Made by a program: the position numbers and the translations under genes
Shown here: piece after piece, positions 43,401-51,254 of the stretch
Layout of the letters: every line of letters begins with the position of its first letter
Position numbering within the stretch: position 1 is the stretch's first letter
From: CAVQBP01 sp963710745
GTDB taxonomy: Bacteria > Bacteroidota > Ignavibacteria > Ignavibacteriales > Ignavibacteriaceae
Length of the DNA: 64,000 nucleotides
Assembly (NCBI GenBank): GCA_963710745.1
Contig: CAVQBP010000025.1
Location: forward strand, 62,001 to 126,000
Reading direction: 5' to 3'
The notes under the pieces: model-generated
Seen by the model: the letters and a program-made list of their open reading frames with translations, nothing else
Told to the model about the DNA's origin: nothing
Databases searched by the model: none

Positions 43401-43957
43401 ATATGAATTCGAAAGACAACCTTTTAGACTTGGCAAGTCAGAATTTAAATAACGATAAAGGATTTCATGACTTTAATAAAATCTATAAAACTAATGTAGC
43501 TAAATTAAATAAAAAGTATGTTTTTATAATTCCCGAAGTAAATATTAGCGGAAAATTTAAAGATGAAGATTTGTCTTTATCACTTGTTAATATTTCCGTT
43601 GAAGATTCTTCGCTTGTATTAATAAATTCAAAAATATTATCTAATAATATTATTCCAAATGAATATTCTATTTTAGGAAATTATCCAAATCCGTTTAATC
43701 CATCAACAACGATATCTTATAATTTGCCTAGGATATCCAAAGTAGAAATTGAAATATTTGATATCTTAGGTAAAAAAATAAAGAGTTTCTCATTTTCTTC
43801 TCAATCTGCAGGAAGACAAGGTGTACTTTGGAATGGGACTAACAGTAATAATCAACAAGTTGCAAGTGGTATTTACTTGTATCATTTCAAAGCCGTTTCG
43901 TTGGAAGGTAAAAATGAAATATTTGAAAAAACTGCCAAATTGTTGTTATTGAAATAA
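37430..43957 (+). CDS. gingipain-like C25 peptidase with FG-GAP propeller and T9SS sorting domain
   Basis: 2175 residues. Signal peptide 1-26; propeptide about 30-235; C25 peptidase about 240-640 with DYLIVTSGEF, WVLLGGDTEIIPVR, candidate catalytic His494/His497 (VNHMDH) and Cys536 (TYGCSPNAFD). Ig-like segments follow (about 640-950), an Fn3 domain at about 950-1045 (SIDIRWTPNSDSDLKGYNVY), and a propeller of eight FG-GAP-type units (e.g. AISDLDGDGIYELVI, PAIGDIDGDGDNEVTIGSF; about 1055-1480), then BNR-like sequence. The end is a T9SS sorting domain (YPNPFNPSTTISYNLP). Secreted cysteine endopeptidase by family knowledge; substrate unknown. Unusually long for C25. Confidence 0.88.
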   Translation: MSMYKNKNFFIIIFIILIFLNIDVLGQPSKTVQFLTNDLSFSKEKGYDIIKLNGANYHKEKVGAPDLPCQIYNFVIPVNMTFDKIKIQQKKYEKIPGNFYIIPVPSETKVGTYDNSDTTFYKRDLAIYSLTNYPDSIIEFLGCGYSFGYHILSVKLNPILYNPKLGEVSLLTDLTFSVELKSSDDLSLKVKRRSEESQKRVENFIKSLVNNPDEVDIINLNSSLKKSGLETNPQTIPTRPLKIEEFPHIEGNPVDYLIVTSGEFENDFQPFADWEIEKGIVTTIRTTSWIRNNYPGCDLQEQIRNFIKDAVNNWGVIWVLLGGDTEIIPVRNVSSTSETDYSYPSSPGKIYNHPTDLYYSSLEGNWNSDGNAMFGESSSDFYPDIFLGRAPINKIEDVNTFINKINTYEKNPPLSNYLNRILMLAGSLWGPTDGVMCKDKEDFQIQPWYSGCFLNGDEYELYAPISGSGWSGDNELTLENTIPQLNNGYHFVNHMDHSDPYSMGTGSKNGGGFLRNAHIEALNNGPNYSIVWTYGCSPNAFDYASISESFMNNPNGGAICFIGNTRSGHANQEAQDYQFFNTLFQPNTYHIGQALVSTQNPANYTTYHTYIMNLLGDPELPVWTATPQNLIVSHPSSVNIGENNFTVTVANIPSGQNAIVCLKKGTEDYAFGETNAGNITFNFTPDTPGDLQITITTHNRIPYEATIPVIQTSSPHLYVESYTIDDDQSGERWGNRDGNIDAGETIELPITLRNSSTTSLTNVVATLSAYIKRTSDPSPYITITDGSENFGNISANSSKTCADDFGFTVSTDCPKEEIVKFVLNISGDGGYNEVDTFYLQIDAPKIQQVHNKTEPENLQPDSTVSLSIELANYGASVASGITATLSSNSPYIISITGNPQSYQDIDPNSSTEASFGFTISSSYSVGDEENLYFALTIQDAHSKEWIETFNLKKPNTPNSTSFTGHETSIDIRWTPNSDSDLKGYNVYRSSGLDGTYQKINNRLIEGTSYFNDMDLEKETIYYYKVSAVDEDANESGLTSAIETWTTIANLSGWPIKGNEGNFVFASSTLFDVDNDGAMEIFTADASGKIYAFDQQSTTVRELFDIDNNPTTISGFAYESNVEFWSSPAISDLDGDGIYELVIAGRYSNNTLYCWHINDANGDGRPDLYWTVDLGDACLGSPAIGDIDHTGHKEIVIISHNGEVHIVKDDGSFWGGSDPWKTTAGSTVEAYCTPALVDLDNDGDLEIIFGGKDGKMYVCHHNGSNYSANWPFNTSKNNLGSSPAVADIDGDGQYEIIFIAANGSGSDPVIYVKGENGEDKTGWSSGKSIEALGFVVPTSPAIGNLDDDDQLEIVVGTGNTVYAWNHDGSFLSTSWPKTGFAGTSSSPMIADIDDEAGPEIIIGSSDHNLYAWHKDGSNVKGWPLITGNMIEGSPAIGDIDGDGDNEVTIGSFDNYFYVWNTKGTTNKDWPMFHNDADNSGSYYQNYLLNNAVENKSITYSATCHNNNHIIERGYYGKLHLVFSSGGEIFYRRSSDNGSNWELTKRISSGNGSNEHPSIVAAQYNGSDILCLVWQYKINNTHYKVFYSFSSNSGSTWSTPTILPGCSDVTISFYQSNSYYGPGPTPVIASFIEASDDEPDFLLVYAANDGLHYRYAQNYYSSWSADAIIPGATSDHVWYPSLSTYNSRDYYSNYHQVNLIYDQRFNNIYSQIFKYPGLNWTNRVQISTSGSTTRFSTTMTIDNYYNTDAVWGELYGSYYSIRFRNGYPNGSWSSWNQQWIVSNAHCYNPSITYYNASGVQSLDILFFTSTQQIRQKKYHGIVEIPPEPSTQVIASSGMFTNLTHERFDTPVPIQIWTNQTQSPYSILYNSNYLPKESPRILYGEIRRAVEIVDTTNNSGLKIEFNQPIIKLSSGDSVIAPFKKYDYKAKLSLSLSNIFDYLQTESFTIPEDVESISCKAIVKSLQLDTLADGTVNADKKTNFKNISFNLFVKDMNSKDNLLDLASQNLNNDKGFHDFNKIYKTNVAKLNKKYVFIIPEVNISGKFKDEDLSLSLVNISVEDSSLVLINSKILSNNIIPNEYSILGNYPNPFNPSTTISYNLPRISKVEIEIFDILGKKIKSFSFSSQSAGRQGVLWNGTNSNNQQVASGIYLYHFKAVSLEGKNEIFEKTAKLLLLK

Positions 43958-43975
43958 TTTGAAAATATATCTTAA

Positions 43976-44012
43976 GTTTTGTCCCGGAATCGTAAAGATT
44001 CAGGGACAAAAC
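43976..44012 (+). terminator. hairpin after the C25 protease gene
   Basis: Arms GTTTTGTCCC/GGGACAAAAC (43976-43985, 44003-44012) plus inner GAATC/GATTC, 19 bases after the stop. No long T-run follows, but a strong stem at this place fits transcription termination. Confidence 0.6.
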
Positions 44013-44159
44013 GATTATAAATAATACTTGAAGAGAATCACAGCATCCATTTAATTCTGTTTTTGTAATTGAGAATAAATTTGATAGACTTAGCATTTTC
44101 ATGAGTAAACATGCCTATATTTAATAAAGACACATCTGGCCATATCAGAATCAAATGAG

Positions 44160-44270
44160 TGCCATGGAGAATGAAAGAAAATCCCTCAGTAATTCTTCAA
44201 CTTCAGATAAAGATAATCCCTTGCTATACTTCATTGAAGCGAAAGTATGTCTTAATATAAATAAAACGGA
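44160..44270 (-). pseudogene. relic of a tyrosine recombinase
   Basis: Minus-strand translation LRHTFASMKYSKGLSLSEVE then ELL is the recombinase box II (RHTFAS, G-x-L-x-x-V-x-x-L). Beyond ELL the frame breaks before the expected GHS motif. Only about 30 codons are recognisable. Confidence 0.6.
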
Positions 44271-44354
44271 TTTTCTTCGTTATCAATTTTTTCAGGCATT
44301 ATCGAAAAGTTGACATATTAAATAGCGAATATTAAGCTTTATTTCGACAAATCA

Positions 44355-44415
44355 ATAAATTCTCAAATGTCATTATATTATCGTGATTCTGTATTAGTCA
44401 CTTATGATGATAGAA
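44355..44415 (+). pseudogene. possible fragment of the lipoprotein-like gene family of 13818-14426
   Basis: The stretch TTATATTATCGTGATTCTG and following bases read YYRDSVLVTYDDR, matching YNLRDSVIITYDDR of the protein at 13818. Over about 40 bases nearly nine in ten positions agree. Short, so it stays tentative. A minus-strand frame at 44394-44597 overlaps and has no family features. Confidence 0.4.
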
Positions 44416-44610
44416 ACATCTGACTCTTTTGGATGCATAAAACATATCACTGGTAATGGAGTTTTGTTTATTATTTTGAATCCTTTTTTCCAGTTTCTTT
44501 GAAATTTCTTTACCAAGTTTGAATCATTATAATCTTCTTTCACGAGCCTGGTTTCACCAATTGATGAGTAAGACATATATACTCGAAATCTTTTCAAATA
44601 AAAAAATCTT

Positions 44611-45107
44611 TAGACCGGCAGTTTGTAATAGAGTTTTCCGATCACTACAATAAATTGCATAGACCTATAGATGAATTCGAACATAGATTCTTCGATGAAT
44701 GGAGCAGTGAGGAATGGAATAATTTTTATAATTATATGATTGGATGTATGCAGCTATATTTGAATAGAGGATTAATTGAATGTGCACATATAAATTTGGA
44801 AAAGAAAAAGATGATTGATTCAACATGTGAGGAGTTTGTGGAATATTTTGAATCAATTGAAATTGGGAAGGAAATCCATAAGAAAGAACTTTTTGAGAAT
44901 TTTAAGAAGGAATTTGGAGAATATGGTGAAATGCAGCCAGTAAGGTTTTCAAGATGGTTAAAAGATGCTGCTAAAATTAGAGGTGTAAATATTAATGAAA
45001 GAAAATCCGGAACAGAACGTTATATAACAGTGGGTGAATTGGAAACTGCAGATAAACTGGACACTCTGCCTTCGGCAGATAAATTGGACAGGTCTCTTTT
45101 TGATTAG
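44611..45107 (+). pseudogene. 3' fragment of a primase-helicase gene
   Basis: Reads LDRQFVIEFSDHYNKLHRPI and on to the stop at 45107, closely matching the last ~165 residues of the protein at 32651-34945 (shared FFDEWSSEEWNNFYNYMIGC). It begins abruptly at about 44611 inside the helicase core, so the Walker A and the whole prim-pol domain are gone. The end differs: an extra DKLDTLPSADKLDRSLFD contains GGAC units in the DNA (45059, 45085). An open frame from 44655 (150 residues) might be translated, but it cannot be a helicase. Confidence 0.8.
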
Positions 45108-45130
45108 GGCATAAAATATGAGATAAAGTT

Positions 45131-45385
45131 GTCCAAGTTGTCCAAATCGGTGAAATGTTTTGAAATTAACTTATTTTCAAAGTTTTTATTGGACAACTAT
45201 TGGACAAGTATAATTAGAGAGTTGTCCACTTTAAGATTTTACATTTTTATCAAAGATGTTCAAGTTGTCCAAAGCAAGATAAAAAAGATGCGATATTTTT
45301 CAAAATTCGAAAGAAATAAAAATTTGGACTAGTTGGACAGGTTATTCTACAGTTTTCAGATGAAAAAAAATGAAGTTGTCCAAAA
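45131..45385. repeat. GGAC repeat array of the relic element
   Basis: GTCCAAGTTGTCC (45131-45143); GGACAACTATTGGAC (45191-45205); GTTGTCC (45221); AAGTTGTCC (45262-45270); GGACTAGTTGGAC (45326-45338); GTTGTCC (about 45375). The 9-bp unit is GGACAACTT. Order, orientation and spacing parallel the array at 34968-35160, but the bases after GGAC differ. Confidence 0.7.
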
Positions 45386-45447
45386 TAGATTTTAAATGAT
45401 GGTGGTAAAATAAGGGATAATTAGAGACCTTTTTAACATGAGTATAT

Positions 45448-45876
45448 TCACTTAATTATAGATTGTATTTCATCAACAGTTTCGAGAAGGCTGTTGACAT
45501 GCAATTTAATAGATTCCGCCTGTTGACTAGATATTTCACCATAACCTTTTAATGATTCAGGGGTGCTGTCGCAAAGCAATGCCCAGATATGACCGATATT
45601 ACTGCGAACTATCCTTTCCTCATAAGAATTATATACATTAAGCTCCAATTCATAGAACATTGTTTCATTTTTAATACGGATTAGACTTAATAATTCAAGG
45701 ATTTTATTTTTGATTTCATCATTAAGTGAATAAACAATTTTTTCGGTTAACTTATCTTTGCTTTTATTTTTAAAAAGCTTTTCAATAATATCGATACTGT
45801 TCTCAATATGATGTGCTGTAACAGAAAGGCTTCGGCGATGGTTATCAGGAAGTTTTACTTTATTTTCTTTGATCAT
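45448..45876 (-). CDS. hypothetical helical protein
   Basis: 142 residues, fully helical, no membrane segment (SLSVTAHHIENSIDIIEKLF ... QQAESIKLHVNSLLETVDEI). Not recognised. It starts three bases after the zinc-ribbon/HEAT gene and should be co-transcribed with it. Confidence 0.6.
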   Translation of the reverse strand: MIKENKVKLPDNHRRSLSVTAHHIENSIDIIEKLFKNKSKDKLTEKIVYSLNDEIKNKILELLSLIRIKNETMFYELELNVYNSYEERIVRSNIGHIWALLCDSTPESLKGYGEISSQQAESIKLHVNSLLETVDEIQSIIK

Positions 45877-45879
45877 TGT

Positions 45880-46233
45880 TTACTCCAAGACATTTTTAAT
45901 TGTAACAGGGATATTATTTTTAAATAACTTTTTTAGTTGAGATTTCAAATCCGGCTGGAGCTTTAGGATTGCGTCAACAACCGCTTCTATTATGAACGGA
46001 TCATTCTCGTTTGTCAATCTTTTTAGGAGTGCCGGCACCGCTTCTACAGCATTTAATTTAGAAAGAATATTAGCCGCTCTAACAGGAGTTTCGGATTCCG
46101 GATGGTTTAATGCACGAATCAGCTTTTTTACAAAGTTCTCTTTTTCAAGCTGATCCTGATGCAATCCGCAATTAGGGCAGATTTTTACTTCTGCTTTAAT
46201 TTCCTTCCAGCAACTTATACAATAGTAAGTCAT
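45880..46233 (-). CDS. zinc-ribbon plus HEAT-repeat protein
   Basis: 117 residues. CISCWKEIKAEVKICPNCG (residues 5-23) is a CxxC...CxxC zinc ribbon. Residues ~35-105 form HEAT-like repeats (ALNHPESETPVRAANILSKL, NAVEAVPALLKRLTNENDPF, IIEAVVDAILKLQP). Such small proteins act as protein-binding scaffolds; the partner is unknown, perhaps the helical protein encoded directly downstream. Confidence 0.7.
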   Translation of the reverse strand: MTYYCISCWKEIKAEVKICPNCGLHQDQLEKENFVKKLIRALNHPESETPVRAANILSKLNAVEAVPALLKRLTNENDPFIIEAVVDAILKLQPDLKSQLKKLFKNNIPVTIKNVLE

Positions 46234-46307
46234 GTAAATTAAAAATTATATATTAAAAATTAAAAATTCCTAAAGAAAGAAAAACAATTCCATAATTTTA
46301 TTGGTAC

Positions 46308-47009
46308 TTATACATTAACTCCAGGTTGGAGAACTTGCTTTAGTCCTTCTTTGACATTATCAGGTAATGGAGCCTTCATCAGACCTGAAATAGTTTTTTC
46401 AACGTCATAATCTAGCCGGTGAAGGGTTATGTTTTCATTTTCATAGACTGCGTAACATGCCTGACCACCGTCTCTTGACAGGCCTACACTTCCAGGATTT
46501 ATAACAATGTTATAATCCAATTTTATTTTATATTGAATATGAGTATGACCAACTAAAATATATTCTGCAATTTGACTTATTTCATTATTTATTTCACCGG
46601 CAATTTCATGCTGATTTAAGTATTTTGAAATATCACCTTGTGGAGAGGCATGAGCCAGAAAAAAAGTATTTTCATCAAAGTGAGCTTTAGCAATGGTCGG
46701 CATTCTTCTTAGAAATCGTTTATCATCATCATCTAATAATGTTTTATGCCACTCACGTGTTGCTATTGAATATTCCCGGAATGTTCCCATACAATTGCAA
46801 TCTACATTAAAACCGAGAGCGTTATCGTGATTACCTATTACATAATAGTCAGCATTTTCTTTAATGAATTTAACACATTCTTTGGGATTAGGTCCATAAT
46901 CAACAACATCCCCTAGAAAAATAAGCATATCATAGCTGCCATCTTTTTCAAGCACAGCCTGAAGTGCGGGATAATTTGCATGTATATCAGAAACAATTAA
47001 TGCTTTCAT
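46308..47009 (-). CDS. metallophosphoesterase, YfcE/MJ0936-like
   Basis: 233 residues. All metal-binding blocks of the calcineurin-like family are present: DIHAN (8-12), GDVVDYG, GNHDN, AHASPQG and GHTHIQ. In length and arrangement it matches the YfcE/MJ0936 class of cytoplasmic phosphodiesterases. The natural substrate is not evident. It lies alone between the zinc-ribbon pair and pepT on the same strand. Confidence 0.85.
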   Translation of the reverse strand: MKALIVSDIHANYPALQAVLEKDGSYDMLIFLGDVVDYGPNPKECVKFIKENADYYVIGNHDNALGFNVDCNCMGTFREYSIATREWHKTLLDDDDKRFLRRMPTIAKAHFDENTFFLAHASPQGDISKYLNQHEIAGEINNEISQIAEYILVGHTHIQYKIKLDYNIVINPGSVGLSRDGGQACYAVYENENITLHRLDYDVEKTISGLMKAPLPDNVKEGLKQVLQPGVNV

Positions 47010-47043
47010 ATTCTTTTTCTTTCAAAGATAGGAGAATAAAAAA

Positions 47044-47129
47044 ACTCCTACTTTATTAATCAAAAAAATTAATTAAGTAGGAGTCATTAATTCCTTTTGT
47101 TCAGGAATGATAAGCGAACTCCATCGCTT
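47044..47129. repeat. three-hairpin repeat, copy A
   Basis: Hairpin ACTCCTACTT/AAGTAGGAGT (47044-47084), hairpin ATTCCT/AGGAAT (47089-47108), then AAGCGAACTCCATCGCTT (47112-47129). Copy B at 56090-56156 has the same order. Confidence 0.65.
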
Positions 47130-47209
47130 GATTAAAAAAATAAAATTTAAATTAGAGTCAAATAGTATAAAAAACACAAAATTATAAATATGTTACCAAT
47201 AACTTAAAG

Positions 47210-48463
47210 TTATGTTCCCTTCTCCTCCCAAATTTCTGCAATTGTTACTATAACTCTTACTGCCATCTCCATATCCTGCACAGAAATCCACTCCAATTTG
47301 GAATGGTAGCTATGTTCGCCGGCAAAAATATTGGGAGTAGGAAGCCCCATAAATGATAATTTTGAACCGTCTGTTCCTCCTCTAATAGGATGCATTATCG
47401 GTTTGATATTTAGTCTCTTCATAGCTTCAATTCCATAATCAACTACCTGCGGATGTTTGGCCAGGATTTCTTTCATATTCCGGTATTGTTCAAATACTTC
47501 TAAATTGAATTTTGCGCCGGGAAATTCAGCAATTGTTTTTTCAGCAAGGTCATTCAGAAAATTTTCATATTCCTTTAATTTAGGTGTTTCGAAATCTCTA
47601 ATTATAAATTTAAGAGTTGTTAATTCTTCATTGCCATTAATATTATGGCAGTGCACAAATCCCTTTCTCTCTTCTGTAGTTTCGGGAGACAATTTATCTT
47701 TGGGAAGATTACCAATAAAATCTGCGGCTACTTTGATTGCGTTAACCATTTTATTTTTTGCATAACCCGGATGAATATTCTTTCCAAAGAATTTTAAAGT
47801 TACAGCATCAGCACTGAAAGTTTCCGATTCAACTTCACCTCTGCTTTGTCCATCGATGGTGTAAGCATATTTAGCATCTAATTTTTTCAAATCAATTTTC
47901 TCTGTGCCTCTGCCGACTTCTTCATCAGGAGTTAAACATACTTTTATTGTCCCATGCTTCACTTCCGGATGTGTTAAAAAATAATTTATAGCATCTACAA
48001 TTTCAGCAACACCAGCCTTATTATCAGCGCCAAGTAATGTAGTTCCATCTGTTGTAATAATATCATGACCAATCATATCAACAATGTCTGGGTTTTCTTC
48101 AGCCTTTATAACCTGACTTTGATCTTTGGTTAACTTTATATCACCACCCGGGTAATTTTTATGTATAACAGGGTTAACATTTGCGCCGGTCACTGCAGGC
48201 GAAGTATCCATGTGTGCGATAAAAGCAATTGAAGGAATATTTTTTGTTGTATTAGAAGGGAGAACTGCCATAACGTAACCCCATTCATCCATTTGTGCAT
48301 CACTAAGCCCCATTTCATTTAGCTCTCCAGCTAATACTTTTGCTAATATTTTTTGCTTTCCTGTACTCGGAAATGAAGTTGATTCTTCATCCGATTGCGT
48401 ATCATATTTTACGTATCTTAAAAATCTTTCAACGCAGGTAAATTTATAATTATTGTCGAACAT
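47210..48463 (-). CDS. pepT: peptidase T (tripeptide aminopeptidase)
   Basis: 417 residues, the usual PepT length. M20B metal-site motifs in order: AHMDTSP (His/Asp), LLGADNKAG (bridging Asp), TPDEEVGRG (catalytic Glu and metal Glu), YTIDGQSRGEVESETFSADA, and EHSYHSKLEW (C-terminal His). PepT releases the N-terminal residue from tripeptides in the cytoplasm. AAGGA ribosome-binding site before the ATG. Followed at 3' by a hairpin repeat. Confident identification. Confidence 0.93.
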   Translation of the reverse strand: MFDNNYKFTCVERFLRYVKYDTQSDEESTSFPSTGKQKILAKVLAGELNEMGLSDAQMDEWGYVMAVLPSNTTKNIPSIAFIAHMDTSPAVTGANVNPVIHKNYPGGDIKLTKDQSQVIKAEENPDIVDMIGHDIITTDGTTLLGADNKAGVAEIVDAINYFLTHPEVKHGTIKVCLTPDEEVGRGTEKIDLKKLDAKYAYTIDGQSRGEVESETFSADAVTLKFFGKNIHPGYAKNKMVNAIKVAADFIGNLPKDKLSPETTEERKGFVHCHNINGNEELTTLKFIIRDFETPKLKEYENFLNDLAEKTIAEFPGAKFNLEVFEQYRNMKEILAKHPQVVDYGIEAMKRLNIKPIMHPIRGGTDGSKLSFMGLPTPNIFAGEHSYHSKLEWISVQDMEMAVRVIVTIAEIWEEKGT

Positions 48464-48514
48464 ATAAATCCTTTTTTAAGATTATAAATTATTTAGTGAT
48501 GCAAATGTAAATTA

Positions 48515-50398
48515 CTACAAAAAGAAAAATGTAAGCAAAAATATTATAAAAATATAAAGAATATAAATTGATATTTTCCCGTTCATTATAATTTTGCCAA
48601 CACCGACGCTTAACTTTTCAATAATGTTTGAAATAAATTCATACAGATATTCTGCTATGTCTCTTGTTCTAACCTCTGCAAGGTAGCCTTCCTTAATTTC
48701 TTTTGATCTGAAAACACTTCTTAAAATATATTCCAGTGTAAAGGAATAAGCAGGCACAGTATAATATTCATCCTCACCTAAAGGCAGTGCACCGTTCCAG
48801 GCATCGACTTTTCTGATTTTTCTTTTCCCGAAAGCATAAAACAAAAGAGGGATTGCCAATAAAACAAGAATTACCATAATAAACATAGTGGGAGAAATTA
48901 CGCCGAAAATTGGTTGGGCGGATACTATTAAAAGGGGATCGGGAACAGCTAATAACCCGGAAAGAAATTTCCCATAACCAAGTAATTGAATTACATAAGG
49001 AGAAAAAATTCCACCCAAAAATAATAACAATATCAAAAATACTTGAGAAATCTTCATTGCCGTAGAAGGAAATTTATATGTTTTCTCGCCGTGATCGGGA
49101 CCAAGAGCTGTATAGCCGATTAATTTAATCATTGCGAAAGTTGCAAGACCGATTGCAAGAGCAACCATAATTCCCGCAAAGGCTGCAATAATTCTGTCAA
49201 TGTTATTCATAAATTTATAAGATTGAAATAAAGCTTCAAGAATCATCCATTCGCCAACAAAGCCTATTGTCGGCGGGAACGCACTGAATGATAATCCGGA
49301 TGTCATAATACCAAAAGCCGGAAGCTTCCCTACATTTCGCCAGATACCACGGACTAAATCAATGTCTTCTTTTTGCAATGATTCTTTAGCGTGTCCTACT
49401 GAAATAAACAAAAGCGTTTTTGCAATTGTATGTGAAAATGCTATAAATAGTGCTGCGAGAAAGGCAAAGTCGGCAAGTGTTTCTACACCCTTATTGGAGG
49501 AATAAAAAGCAGCAATGGCACTTAATCCTAAGGCAGTTAAGATCATACCATTATTTTCTACAGTTGAGTAAGCCGGAAGTTTTTTAAGGCTTCTTTCTGC
49601 TGATGAAAACATTGCACCCCAGAATGCTGAAAAAGCACCGAGTACAAGGACAAGAATTCCCCACCATTTTGTGTATTCTGTTAAAGAAAGAATTCTTACC
49701 AAACCATAAACTCCCATTAATGTTAACGGAGCGCTCAGCATCGCTGCAGTATGTGAGGGAGCTTTTGAGTATGCACCAATTATCCAGGTGTGGAATGGGA
49801 AAATATCCATCTTGATTATGAAACCGAGTGTAGTAAGAACCAGGAACAATGAGTTTGATGGTGCGGAATGAATTAACGAAAATGAATTGTTTGATAAATA
49901 AAGAGAGCCGAAACCTAAAATTAAAAACATAGTTGAAGCTTCGCCGAAAGCAAGAAACTGAAAAGCATCTTTCATCGAATCTTTTCTTTCGAGTATCTGG
50001 AATGCAAGTGCAATTGTCATTATTTCCCAGCCGGTTAAAAATAAAATTGAATCGGCTGCAGACATTACAAGGACCATTCCAATTATTGAAAGATTAAAAA
50101 ACAATCCCATTTTTTTACTGAAGAGCCTGCCAAAATCAATAGAGTAAAATGAAAGCGCAGCAAATGAAAGTGAAGAGACGATGAAAAATAAGCTGGTAGT
50201 TCTGTCAACATTTAATCCGATTGAGATATGAGGCAGTAAGTAATAAGCAGCAGAAGCTGAAGGATTGTTAATTGATGCAGCACCGGCAATAAAAACAAAG
50301 ACAGAACCGATAAAAGCAGACAGATAACTTAATCTCCTGGAGAAGGTAAGAATGCATCCTAAAATAAAGAATGCAAATGCGATGTAAAGGTAATTCAT
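48515..50398 (-). CDS. antiporter-like subunit (HyfB/NuoL family) of an Ehr-like complex
   Basis: 627 residues with about 14-16 membrane segments. Proton-channel residues of the Mrp/NuoL/HyfB family are present: Glu in LTGWEIMTIAL and Lys in YSKAPSHTAAML, with the H/K-rich segment near AFSHTIAKTLLFISVGHAKE. Its ATG overlaps the stop of the NuoB-like gene by ATGA. It is the last gene of the operon. It would carry out ion translocation in the complex; which ion is unknown. Confidence 0.85.
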   Translation of the reverse strand: MNYLYIAFAFFILGCILTFSRRLSYLSAFIGSVFVFIAGAASINNPSASAAYYLLPHISIGLNVDRTTSLFFIVSSLSFAALSFYSIDFGRLFSKKMGLFFNLSIIGMVLVMSAADSILFLTGWEIMTIALAFQILERKDSMKDAFQFLAFGEASTMFLILGFGSLYLSNNSFSLIHSAPSNSLFLVLTTLGFIIKMDIFPFHTWIIGAYSKAPSHTAAMLSAPLTLMGVYGLVRILSLTEYTKWWGILVLVLGAFSAFWGAMFSSAERSLKKLPAYSTVENNGMILTALGLSAIAAFYSSNKGVETLADFAFLAALFIAFSHTIAKTLLFISVGHAKESLQKEDIDLVRGIWRNVGKLPAFGIMTSGLSFSAFPPTIGFVGEWMILEALFQSYKFMNNIDRIIAAFAGIMVALAIGLATFAMIKLIGYTALGPDHGEKTYKFPSTAMKISQVFLILLLFLGGIFSPYVIQLLGYGKFLSGLLAVPDPLLIVSAQPIFGVISPTMFIMVILVLLAIPLLFYAFGKRKIRKVDAWNGALPLGEDEYYTVPAYSFTLEYILRSVFRSKEIKEGYLAEVRTRDIAEYLYEFISNIIEKLSVGVGKIIMNGKISIYILYIFIIFLLTFFFL

Positions 50399-50877
50399 TT
50401 ATTTATCCTTGCAATTTTCTTCTTCATAATTTTTAACAAAACAGAAATAAGCTGCTCCGGGCTTCCATAGTTCTTTATTTCTGCCAAAAGGTACTCTCCA
50501 GCAGTATTTTTTAAATTGATATCATTATTTATTTGCCCGGATTCAATTATTATTATTCCAAATGGTTTAGGCAATTGATTTATTGTCTCTTTAAGCGGCT
50601 GAATCATTTTTTCGGTTGCAGGACCTAAAACTATCAAAACATCAGCGTGACGAGGAGTGTCGGCAAAGAAAATTCCGAATCTGTGAATATTGTATTGCGG
50701 GGTTTGCAATGCTTTTAATTCAAAGCAAAGTTCATTGTTATTTCCCACGTCAATTACGTACAAGTGTAATGACCTTTTGAATATTCCGTCGATATTTTTT
50801 ACATCTATTTCAGAAACATAATTTTTCTTTTCCGTTAGTCTTTTTTTAAGTCCGTATGGAAACCACCAGTTGTTCAC
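50395..50877 (-). CDS. NuoB/HycG-like small subunit without its FeS cysteines
   Basis: 160 residues, GTG start (50877). The region HLYVIDVGNNNELCFELKAL, TPQYNIHRFGIFFADTPRHA, DVLIVLGPATEKMI clearly follows NuoB/HycG, where DxGSCNGCxIE would stand at VIDVGNNNELCFEL. All four ligands of the N2-type 4Fe-4S cluster are missing: the CxxC pair is N and L, the third Cys lies in IESGQIN as Q, and the C-terminal GCPP is absent. The single Cys (ELC) is off by one position. The subunit therefore probably keeps only a structural role. Confidence 0.8.
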   Translation of the reverse strand: MNNWWFPYGLKKRLTEKKNYVSEIDVKNIDGIFKRSLHLYVIDVGNNNELCFELKALQTPQYNIHRFGIFFADTPRHADVLIVLGPATEKMIQPLKETINQLPKPFGIIIIESGQINNDINLKNTAGEYLLAEIKNYGSPEQLISVLLKIMKKKIARINK

Positions 50878-50963
50878 GATTGTTCATTCCTCTTTTGATT
50901 TTTTCGATGATAAATTAAGTTACATCCATTTTATTTGTGACTTTGTATTCTTATTCAAACTTG

Positions 50964-51120
50964 AACTCATCCTATAATCCTTCTCTTTCAAAGAGAAGGA
51001 TTTATTGTCACTCAAAACTTTTCATTGCTTATCTTGTCACTTGTGTATAAGAACGATAACATTTCTTATGTTCGGTTATCTTTGACAATAAGCCTTTCCC
51101 TTCACAAGGGAAAGGTTGGA
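50964..51120. repeat. palindromic elements inside the Ehr-like operon
   Basis: AACTCATCCTATAATCC, then the palindrome TCCTTCTCTTT-C-AAAGAGAAGGA (50978-51000) and CCTTTCCCTT-CAC-AAGGGAAAGG (51093-51115). They sit in the 377-base gap between large-subunit and NuoB-like genes. The related GGATTAGGATGAGTT at 52717-52731 is the same border in inverse orientation. Confidence 0.6.
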
Positions 51121-51254
51121 TAGAGTTAATTTTATAAGATAACCAATAATAAAAATCTAAGTTCGCTTAAAGCGATTTTTTACATTTTGCTTCTAGAATC
51201 CAGCCTCACATTCCATCACTCCATCTCTCCTAACAATATGTCAACACATTACGC

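Noticed and set aside
44394..44597. 67-codon minus-strand frame in the element graveyard
   Set aside because: Could be an N-terminal integrase piece because box II lies downstream on the same strand, but no motif supports this and the distance is too short for an intact gene.
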